Below are positions 31,001 to 37,167 of a DNA stretch of 64,000 bases, in pieces. A program made the position numbers and the translations under genes. Origin of the DNA: Streptomyces sp. SKN60 (GTDB lineage: Bacteria; Actinomycetota; Actinomycetes; Streptomycetales; Streptomycetaceae); the NCBI RefSeq assembly GCF_026236535.1, contig NZ_JAHTMW010000014.1:124001-188000 (forward strand), in the 5' to 3' direction. The notes beneath the pieces were generated by a model. It ran no database searches, was not told the DNA's origin, and worked only from the letters and a program-made list of their open reading frames with translations. How positions within the stretch are numbered: position 1 is the stretch's first letter; each line of letters starts with the position of its first letter.

Positions 31001-31507
31001 GTCGCCGACCAGGGTGGGGAAGGAGCGGGTGAGCGCGGGGTACGGACCGGGGGCCTCGCGCAGCACGCGGGCGGCGAGCTGGTAGCGGGTGGCGTCGGCG
31101 AGGAGCCGGGAGGTGGGCTCCAGGCCGAGGCGCAGGCCGTGGTCGGTGAGGAGCTGGCCGGCGAAGGCGTGGTACGTGGAGATGCGCGGCTCGCCCGGGG
31201 GCTCGTCCGGGTCGATGACGTCGGGGTCGGTGACGCCGGCCCGGACGAGGGCGGTGCGGACGCGCTCGGCGAGCTCGCCGGCGGCCTTGTTGGTGAAGGT
31301 GAGGCCGAGGACCTGCTCGGGTGCGACCTGGCCCGTGCCGACCAGCCAGACCACCCGGGCGGCCATCACCGTGGTCTTGCCGGAACCGGCTCCGGCCACG
31401 ATGACCTGCGGGGCGGGCGGCGCGGTGATGCAGGCCGTCTGCTCCGGGGTGAACGGGATGCCGAGCAGCTCCTTGAGCTGCTCGGGGTCGGTGATGCGTG
31501 CGGTCAC
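28085..31507 (-). CDS. adnB: AdnB-type helicase-nuclease subunit
   Basis: A 1140-residue UvrD-like helicase with a C-terminal RecB-family nuclease. Motor motifs: VAGAGSGKTTVMAARV, LTFTNKAAGELAER, DEYQDTSVAQR, GDPCQAIYGWRGAS, TAHKSKGLEWDV. A disordered Pro/Glu/Ala linker (about 820-890) joins the nuclease, whose metal site reads RGRIDAVY, EIVDWKTS and PLQLAIYRLAW. In mycobacteria AdnA and AdnB form a double-strand break end-resecting motor-nuclease. Starts at 31537 and 31531 are less likely because third-position GC is poor there and the conserved sequence begins at ARITDPEQLKE. Separated from the AdnA-like gene by a secreted protein gene. Confidence 0.87.
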   Translation of the reverse strand: MTARITDPEQLKELLGIPFTPEQTACITAPPAPQVIVAGAGSGKTTVMAARVVWLVGTGQVAPEQVLGLTFTNKAAGELAERVRTALVRAGVTDPDVIDPDEPPGEPRISTYHAFAGQLLTDHGLRLGLEPTSRLLADATRYQLAARVLREAPGPYPALTRSFPTLVGDLLALDAELAEHLVRPERLLAYDSELLTELAGAKLTNADLRKLPEAATARRELLDLVVRYRAAKRSRDLLDFGDQIALSAELATTRPEVGAILRDEFRVVLLDEYQDTSVAQRLLLSGLFGQGTGHAVTAVGDPCQAIYGWRGASVANLDDFPEHFPYEDGRPATRFALSENRRSGGRLLDLANGLAAPLRAMHAGVEALRPAPGAERDGSVRIALLPTYAEELDWLADRLAHLVRTGTEPGEIAVLCRTATDFPAIQAALVARDVPVEVVGLSGLLHLPEVADLVAICEVLQDPGANASLVRLLTGPRWRIGPRDLALLGRRARLLVHRPGADADDADQRLAAAVEGVDPAEVISLADALDTFLDSGGTGTEDDQLPFSAEARVRFARLAAELRALRTSLADPLMDVLHRVLAATGLEVELSASPHALAARRRETLGNFLDIAAGFASLDGEATLLAFLGFLRTAAQYEKGLDNALPGGENTVKVMTAHKSKGLEWDVVAVPGLVTGQFPSARARESWTAQPQVLPHALRGDAATLPALDTWDAKALTAFKGAMRDHQHTEELRLGYVTFTRPRSLLLGSAHWWGPAQKKPRGPSDFLLALYEHCAAGHGEIEAWADPPEEGAENPVLAAELRDQAWPLPLDKEGLARRREAARLVLDRLWSREVPAPAPAPAPAPASVPADPDPGPEPAPDPEDLWLPEDLAEPEEEPPYEPECDEPHVPAPRAEPNPLTPEERRTIASWDRDLTALTAELRRARATTRDVLLPAYLSASQVLRLAADPEGFAKELARPMPKPPQPAARRGTRFHAWVESRFDELPLPLLGPDELPGGEEFAGEPEILDERDLESLKEAFDRTPYARRTPYKVEVPVHLSLAGRVVRGRIDAVYRDPDTGAYEIVDWKTSHLRNADPLQLAIYRLAWAEQYGLDPEEVAAAFVYVRTGEIVRPRRLPGRAELETVLLGTPTGDGAASGAG

Positions 31508-31570
31508 CCGAAAGAGGCTAACGGGACGCACTGACACTCCGGACCGAGTGCCCGGTCGGGGTGGGGGCCG

Positions 31571-32398
31571 TCAGGCCGGGGTGCCCTGGTCCAGCTTGGT
31601 GAGGTCCACGGTCTGGTCGGCCGGCGGGGTGACGACCTTCACGGGCTTGTCGTAGTCGGAGAGGACCACGCTGCCGGGGTCCGTGCCGCCCGTCTTCACC
31701 GTCTTCAGGATGTAGGGCTTGCCGCGCTCGGAGACGGAGACGGTGGTGGTGGTCGTGGTCCCGCCCTCGGTCTTCCGCTTCACCAGGGTGGCGACGGGGG
31801 TGCCCTTCACCTCGCCGTCGGGGCCGCGGACCAGGCCGGTGCGCTCTTCCTTGTTCCGGCCGAGGTCGGCGAGGAGCGACTTCAGGTCGCAGACGCTGCC
31901 GAGGTCCTCGGTGCCGGGCTGTCCCTGGGGGATCTTCAGCCAGCGCCCCTTGAGAAGCTCGATCGTCGCGTCGATCTGCGCCGGGGGCATGCCCTGCGAG
32001 GTCATGGAGGCGCGCCAGAAGGCCTCGTCGCCCTTCATGTACGTGACGCCGCCGGCGCGGCGGAGTTCGGCGGTGCCGCCCCGGAGCTTGATGGCGCCCG
32101 TGCACTCGCTCTTGTCGCTGACGGAGAAGTCCACGTCCAGCGGCTGCCCGCCGGAGGAGACCCGGCCGGTCATGCGCAGGGAGGTCGCGGACTGGGTGGC
32201 GGCGACGGCCTTGTCGCCGATCTGGTCGGCGGTGAGGCCCTTGAAGGGGTCGGGGGCGGGGGTGGGGCTCGGAGCCCGTACGGATACGGGTGGGGGCGCG
32301 GCGTGGGCGGCGGGTGCCAGGGCGACGGGCGCGGCGCCGACGAGCAGGGCGGCGGCGACGATGCCGGTGGCGCGGAGCGTGGTCGTATGGGACGCCAT
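31571..32398 (-). CDS. Secreted protein, LppX/LprAFG-like
   Basis: A 275-residue exported protein with a cleavable signal peptide (about residues 1-33, hydrophobic core IVAAALLVGAAPVALAP, cleavage after AHA). There is no lipobox Cys. The mature part (ADQIGDKAVAATQSATSLRMTGRVSSGGQPLDVDFSV and DNF-like beta strands) resembles the lipoprotein family LppX/LprG that binds lipids in the envelope, although similarity is weak. Two Cys (in SECTG and SVCDL) may form a disulfide. It lies between two halves of a nuclease complex, in the same direction. Function is unknown. Confidence 0.75.
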   Translation of the reverse strand: MASHTTTLRATGIVAAALLVGAAPVALAPAAHAAPPPVSVRAPSPTPAPDPFKGLTADQIGDKAVAATQSATSLRMTGRVSSGGQPLDVDFSVSDKSECTGAIKLRGGTAELRRAGGVTYMKGDEAFWRASMTSQGMPPAQIDATIELLKGRWLKIPQGQPGTEDLGSVCDLKSLLADLGRNKEERTGLVRGPDGEVKGTPVATLVKRKTEGGTTTTTTVSVSERGKPYILKTVKTGGTDPGSVVLSDYDKPVKVVTPPADQTVDLTKLDQGTPA

Positions 32399-32476
32399 GC
32401 GAGCCTCCTCGCGGACTTCTCCCCGAAATTCCAGGGTGCCGGAGGCGGCCGGGGGTCGCGACTTCTCGGTGCGCGG

Positions 32477-35400
32477 TCAGTCCACGACCTGGCGGCCCTC
32501 CGGGCGGGCGCTGCAGGAGGCGCGGAAGGAGCAGGTCGTGCAGTGCTGCCCGGCGGTGGGCGTGAAGCGCTCGTCGAGGACGCGGCCGGCGGCGCCGGCG
32601 AGCAGGTCGCCGATCCACGCGCCGTCCGGCGGCTCCTGCGCCTGCACCTTCGGCAGGGCGTCGCCGCCCTCCTTCTTGGGGGCGGCCTGGCGGAGGTGGA
32701 CGAGTTCGGCGCCGCCGGGTTCGGGGGTGCGGCCGCCGAAGACCTCGTCGACGGCGCCCTCGCGGACGGCGAGCTGGTAGACGGCGAGCTGCGGGTGGTG
32801 GGCGACCTCGTCCTTGGTGGGCGCGGACTTGCCGGTCTTGAAGTCGACGACGTAGGCGCGGCCGTGCTCGTCGGCCTCGACGCGGTCCATGGAGCCGCGG
32901 ATGCGGACCTGGTACGGGCCGGCGCCGAGGGTGACGTCGAAGTCGTGCTCCGTCGCGGCCGGGGTGCGGCCCGCGCCGCGGTCCATGACGTGCCAGTGCA
33001 GGAAGCGTTCCAGGGCGACCCGGGCGTTCTGCTTCTCCTGCGCCGACTTCCACGGCGCGTCGAAGGCGAGGGCGTCCCAGACGGAGTCGAGCCGGGCCAT
33101 GAGGACGTCGAGGTCGGCGGGGGTGCGGCCGGAGGCGACCTCGTCGGCGAGGACGTGCACGACGTTGCCGAAGCCCTGGGCGGCGGTCGCCGGGGCGTCC
33201 GCCTTGACCTCGCGGCCCAGGAACCACTGCAGGGCGCAGGTGTTGGCGAGCTGGTCGAGCGCGGAGCCGGAGAGCGCGACGGGGCGGTCCCGGTCGCGCA
33301 GCGGCACCTCGCTGCGGGTCGGCTCGGCGAGGCCCCACCAGCGGTCCGGGTGGGCGGCCGGGACGAGCGGGTGGCCGTCCTCGTCGGCGAGGGCGGCGAG
33401 CGTGGCGAGGCGTTCGGCGGCGGCGGCGCGCAGCTCGGGCGAGGCGGCCGGGTCGACGGTGGTGGCGCGCAGCTCGGCGACGAGCGCGGCGACGGCGAGG
33501 GGGCGGCGGGGGCGGCCGGTCACCTCCTTCGGCTCGACGCCGAGTTCGGTGAGGAAGCGGGAGGGCTGGTCGCCGTCCTCGGCGGGGGCCTTGACGGCGG
33601 TGACGACGAGACGGTCGCGGGCGCGGGTGGCGGCGACGTAGAAGAGCCGGCGCTCCTCCGCGAGGAGGGCGCCGGGGGTGAGCGGCTCGGCGAGCCCGTC
33701 GCGGCCGATCCGGTCCGCCTCCAGGAGCGAGCCGCGCCGTCGCAGGTCCGGCCACAGGCCCTCCTGCAGGCCGGCGACGACGACGAGGCCCCACTCCAGG
33801 CCCTTGGAGCGGTGCGCGGTCATCAGGCGTACGGCGTCGGGGCGGGTGTGGCGGCGGGTGAGGGTGTCGGCGGCGATGTCCTGCGCGTCCAGTTCCTCCA
33901 GGAAGTTCAGCGCGCCGCGGCCGCCGACCCGGTCTTCGGCCCGCGCCGCCGTCTCGAACAGCGCGCACACCGCGTCCAGGTCCCGGTCCGCGTTCCGCCC
34001 GGCGGGCCCGCCCCTGAGCGACGCCCGCTCAAGCCGCCCGGGCCACGGCGTCCCGTCCCACAGCAACCACAACGCCTCCTCCGCGGTCCCCCCGGCCGCC
34101 AGCCTGTTCCGTGCCTGCTGCAACAACAGCCCGAGCCGCCGGGCCCCCCGCGCATACGTCTGGTCATGCGCCACCAACCGCTCCGGCTCCGCGAGGGCCC
34201 GCGCGAGCAGCACGTCCGACGGCGCGGGCACCTTGTTCCCCCCGGCCCGCTCCTCATCGCGCAGCGCCCGCCCGAGCCGCCGCAGATCCGCGGGATCCAT
34301 CCCGCCGAGCGGCGAGGCGAGGAGAGCGACGGCGGTCTCGGTATCGAGCCAGGACGCGGGGGCGGCGGGCGCGGCGGGGCTGGTGCCGCTGCCGCCGGCA
34401 GGGCCCTCGGGCTCGCGGCCCGCACCCGGCGCCGCGCCGGCGGGCGAGGCGAAGCCCGCGCCATCCGTCTCCGCCGCGAGCGCGGTCTCGCCGCCGGCCG
34501 AGGCCTCAGGCCTCTGGCCCGCACCCGGGCCGCCGCCGGCCCGGGACTCCGCGCCGGGTGGCCTGCCATCGGCAGACGCGTCGGCAGCGCCGCCGGACAC
34601 CTCGTCGCCGACGGGGACACCGGGCCTGTGGCCCGTGTCCGAACCGGCAGGCGCGTCGAAGACGGCGCCGACCGTCGCAACGGCGGCGGCCGTGCCGTCG
34701 GCGGAGACCTCCGGGCCCTGGCCCGCGCCCGGGCCGTCGGCGACACGGCTGCCAGCAGGGGCATCGGACCCCAGGCCCCCACCCGGCGCCGCGCCGGCGG
34801 GCGCCTGGGCTCCGCCCGTGCCGGGGACACCGGGCCTGTGGCCCGTGTCCGAACCGGTGGGCGCGTCGAAGACGGCGCCGACCGTCGCAGCCGCGCCAAC
34901 AACAGGGGCCTCCGGGCCCTGGCCCGCACCCGGCCCCGCGCCGGCGGGCGCCTCTCCCCCCGCAGGCGCGGCGAAAACGGCGCCGACCGTCGCGGCCGCG
35001 CCCTCGCCCTCGCCCTCGTCCAAGGCGTCCGCCTCGCCCGCCTCCTCCTGCACCCCCGCCTCCACTCCGCCCGCCGCCGCCCGCAACGCCAGCAGCAGCG
35101 GCGCCACCGCCGGCTCGTGGCGGAGCGGGGTGTCCGCGGCGTCGGTCTCCACGGGGACACCTGCGGCGGTCAGAGCGCGGCGGAGGGAGGGGAGGGGGGT
35201 GGCGGAGCGGGTGAGGACGGCCATGTCGTGCCAGGGGGTGCCGTCTTCGAGGTGGGCGCGGCGGAGGAGGTCGGCGATGTTGTCGGTCTCGGTGGAGGGG
35301 GTGGGGTAGGTGTGGACCTCGGCGCGGCCGCCGTCGCGGACCGGGGTGAGGGCGCGGTGGGCGCGGACGCGGTCGGCGGGGAGGCGGGGCAGCGGCATGC

Positions 35401-36409
35401 GCTGGGTGAGGAGGCGGGTGGCGGTGAGGAGGGCGGCGCCGGAGCGGCGGGAGGTGTCGAGGACGCGGACGGCGGCGCCGAAGGTGGCGGGGAAGTCGAG
35501 GATGCCGTTCACGTCGGCGCCGCGGAAGGCGTAGATGGACTGGTCCGGGTCGCCGAAGGCGACGACCGTGGCGGCGGTGCCGGCGGTGAGCCCGCGCAGC
35601 AGCCGGACCTGCGCCGGGTCGGTGTCCTGGTACTCGTCGACGAAGACCGCGTCGTACGCGGGAAGGGCGCCGGGCGCCGCGGACTCCGTCAGGAGCACGG
35701 CGCGGTGCACGAGCTCGGTGTAGTCGAGGACGCCCTGGAGGTCCAGGACGTCGAGGTACTCCGCGAGGAAACCGGCCGCCGCGCCCCAGTCGGGCCGTCC
35801 GACGCGCCGGGCGAAGGCGTCGAGGGCGTCGGGGCCGAGGCCCAGTTCGCGGGAGCGGGCGATCACCGCGCGGACCTCGTCGGCGAAGCCGCGCGTGGTG
35901 AGGCAGGCGCGCAGTTCGTCGGGCCAGCGGACGTGCCCGAGGCCGAGCTTCGCCAGGTCGATCTGGCCGGCGAGCAGCTCCCGTACCGCCAGGTCCTGCT
36001 CGGGCCCTGACAGCAGCCGCAGCGGTTCGGCGAACAGGTCGGCGTCCTGGTGGGCGCGGACGAGGGCGTAGCAGTACGAGTGGAAGGTGGTGGCCTGCGG
36101 CGGGCGCCGTCCGCCCAGCCGGGCCGCCATCCGGTCGCGGAGTTCCACGGCCGCCTTGCGGCTGAAGGTGAGGACGAGGAGGCGTTCCGGGTCCGCGCCC
36201 GCCTCGACCCGGGCCGCGACCGCCTCGACCAGCGTCGTCGTCTTGCCGGTGCCGGGTCCGGCCAGGACCAGAAGTGCACCGTCCGTGTGGTCAACCACCG
36301 CGCGCTGGCTTGCGTCAAGCACAGGGGGCCGCACCGGTGCCGGCACGGCCCGCACCAGCCGGTACGCGCCGGTGCCCCGCGTATACCGAAGGGTGGAGGA
36401 GGAAGTCAC
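32477..36409 (-). CDS. adnA: AdnA-type helicase-nuclease subunit with Ala/Gly/Pro insert
   Basis: A 1310-residue UvrD-like helicase with a RecB-type nuclease. Motor motifs are intact: LAGPGTGKTTTLVEAV, DEYQDTDPAQVR, GDPDQSIYAFRGAD, TAHRSKGLEWGL. The nuclease has RGSMDRVE, VVDFKTGK and PQLAVYQLAV plus an iron-sulfur staple, LANTCALQ and HCTTCSFRASC. Residues about 450-690 are an Ala/Gly/Pro-rich insert with repeats of ATVGAVFDAP and SDTGHRPGVP (67-base DNA repeats, see 34613-34889), which mycobacterial AdnA lacks as far as I recall. Start GTG 36409 has no clear ribosome site. It pairs with the AdnB-like protein in break resection. Confidence 0.85.
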   Translation of the reverse strand: MTSSSTLRYTRGTGAYRLVRAVPAPVRPPVLDASQRAVVDHTDGALLVLAGPGTGKTTTLVEAVAARVEAGADPERLLVLTFSRKAAVELRDRMAARLGGRRPPQATTFHSYCYALVRAHQDADLFAEPLRLLSGPEQDLAVRELLAGQIDLAKLGLGHVRWPDELRACLTTRGFADEVRAVIARSRELGLGPDALDAFARRVGRPDWGAAAGFLAEYLDVLDLQGVLDYTELVHRAVLLTESAAPGALPAYDAVFVDEYQDTDPAQVRLLRGLTAGTAATVVAFGDPDQSIYAFRGADVNGILDFPATFGAAVRVLDTSRRSGAALLTATRLLTQRMPLPRLPADRVRAHRALTPVRDGGRAEVHTYPTPSTETDNIADLLRRAHLEDGTPWHDMAVLTRSATPLPSLRRALTAAGVPVETDAADTPLRHEPAVAPLLLALRAAAGGVEAGVQEEAGEADALDEGEGEGAAATVGAVFAAPAGGEAPAGAGPGAGQGPEAPVVGAAATVGAVFDAPTGSDTGHRPGVPGTGGAQAPAGAAPGGGLGSDAPAGSRVADGPGAGQGPEVSADGTAAAVATVGAVFDAPAGSDTGHRPGVPVGDEVSGGAADASADGRPPGAESRAGGGPGAGQRPEASAGGETALAAETDGAGFASPAGAAPGAGREPEGPAGGSGTSPAAPAAPASWLDTETAVALLASPLGGMDPADLRRLGRALRDEERAGGNKVPAPSDVLLARALAEPERLVAHDQTYARGARRLGLLLQQARNRLAAGGTAEEALWLLWDGTPWPGRLERASLRGGPAGRNADRDLDAVCALFETAARAEDRVGGRGALNFLEELDAQDIAADTLTRRHTRPDAVRLMTAHRSKGLEWGLVVVAGLQEGLWPDLRRRGSLLEADRIGRDGLAEPLTPGALLAEERRLFYVAATRARDRLVVTAVKAPAEDGDQPSRFLTELGVEPKEVTGRPRRPLAVAALVAELRATTVDPAASPELRAAAAERLATLAALADEDGHPLVPAAHPDRWWGLAEPTRSEVPLRDRDRPVALSGSALDQLANTCALQWFLGREVKADAPATAAQGFGNVVHVLADEVASGRTPADLDVLMARLDSVWDALAFDAPWKSAQEKQNARVALERFLHWHVMDRGAGRTPAATEHDFDVTLGAGPYQVRIRGSMDRVEADEHGRAYVVDFKTGKSAPTKDEVAHHPQLAVYQLAVREGAVDEVFGGRTPEPGGAELVHLRQAAPKKEGGDALPKVQAQEPPDGAWIGDLLAGAAGRVLDERFTPTAGQHCTTCSFRASCSARPEGRQVVD
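34613..34889. repeat. 67-bp direct repeats within the AdnA-type gene
   Basis: Bases 34613-34679 and 34823-34889 are the same 67 bases with two mismatches, 210 bases apart. They code for the VGAVFDAP/SDTGHRPGVP segments of the low-complexity insert. The period is a multiple of three, so copies can be gained or lost without breaking the frame. Confidence 0.85.
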
Positions 36410-36540
36410 GTGGGTCGCCGGTCCTGCTGCTGGGTCTGTCGGGTTCGTGCTCGCGCGGTGTGTCGTTCCGCACGGGGAGCGCTCGGGTGAGGAGCGCGAC
36501 CCTCGACGTTACGCGATTCCGGGCGCGGACCCGGGTGTCC

Positions 36541-36630
36541 GACCCGAACCGGGTTTCCGGACCGAGCCGGGTTTCCGGACCGAACCCGGTGTCCCGCCCG
36601 AACCCGGTGTCCGGACCGAACCCGGTGTCC
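36541..36630. repeat. Five 18-bp tandem repeats in the adnA/ATL gap
   Basis: Five consecutive 18-base units of the form GGACCGAACCCGGTGTCC (36541, 36559, 36577, 36595, 36613), preceded by a partial unit at 36528-36540. Each unit contains GGAC...GTCC as imperfect dyad ends. They lie in the 242-base gap between the AdnA-type gene start and the ATL gene stop; the rest of the gap shows nothing recognisable. Open frames across it only mirror the repeat. Confidence 0.85.
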
Positions 36631-36651
36631 GGCCCGCGCCATCGCGCGCCC

Positions 36652-37002
36652 TCACTCCGGCACCGCCGCGCCGTCCCACCGCGCCCGCCGCATGTCGAGG
36701 CGCAGCGCGCCGCCGCCGGCCGGCTGGCGCAGCGGGGTGCCCTCCGCCCGGTAGTGGCCGAGCGCGCGGAGCTCGTGGCCGGGCAGCGGGACGCCGTCCG
36801 CCCGCACCACGCGCCACCACGGCACGGAGCCTCCGTACAGCGCCATCGCGCGGCCGACCTGCCGGGGGCCTCCCTCGCCCAGCCACTCGGCGACGTCGCC
36901 GTAGGTCATCACCCGGCCGGGCGGGATCTCCTCGGCGACCTGAAGGACCCGTTCCGCATAGTCGGGCAGCTCGGGCAGCTCCTGCGTCTCCATTCGGCCC
37001 AT
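36652..37002 (-). CDS. Alkyltransferase-like (ATL) DNA repair protein
   Basis: A 116-residue MGMT-fold protein. The methyl-acceptor motif PCHRV is replaced by PWWRVV (61-66), with Trp62 at the Cys position, which defines ATL proteins: they bind O6-alkylguanine and pass it to nucleotide excision repair instead of removing the group. The helix-turn-helix region is MTYGDVAEWLGEGGPRQVGRAM (32-53), with the Arg finger in QVGRAM. ATG 37002 follows GAGGCAGG closely; 36993 is an alternative. It is downstream of nothing on this strand within 80 bases and lies upstream of the adnA gene, matching the conserved genome-maintenance neighbourhood. Confidence 0.88.
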   Translation of the reverse strand: MGRMETQELPELPDYAERVLQVAEEIPPGRVMTYGDVAEWLGEGGPRQVGRAMALYGGSVPWWRVVRADGVPLPGHELRALGHYRAEGTPLRQPAGGGALRLDMRRARWDGAAVPE

Positions 37003-37167
37003 CCTGCCTCACCCCACCGACAACCCCCTGATGCCTCCGAACGGCCCCGCTTCGTGCCACCATCGTCCGGGCGGTGACTGGTGATACGAGATCAAGAACA
37101 AGATCAAGAACACATTCGAGAACGAACGACGAAGATTGACCCGAAGACAGAACAGACGACGGAACCG

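Noticed and set aside
32303..36010. A 1235-codon frame opposite the AdnA-type gene
   Set aside because: The minus-strand frame has all helicase and nuclease motifs; this one has none.
36541..36630. 18-base repeats as a CRISPR array
   Set aside because: Units are directly tandem without spacers, too short, and no cas genes are nearby.
36406..36642. A 78-codon minus-strand frame across the 18-base repeats
   Set aside because: Its hexapeptide repeat (SGHRVR types) is only the translation of the DNA repeat, and no ribosome site was found.
37081..37167. Upstream GTG 37081 as the flippase-like start
   Set aside because: Codons to 37167 are A-ending and Gln/Glu-rich, a composition unlike coding sequence in this genome.
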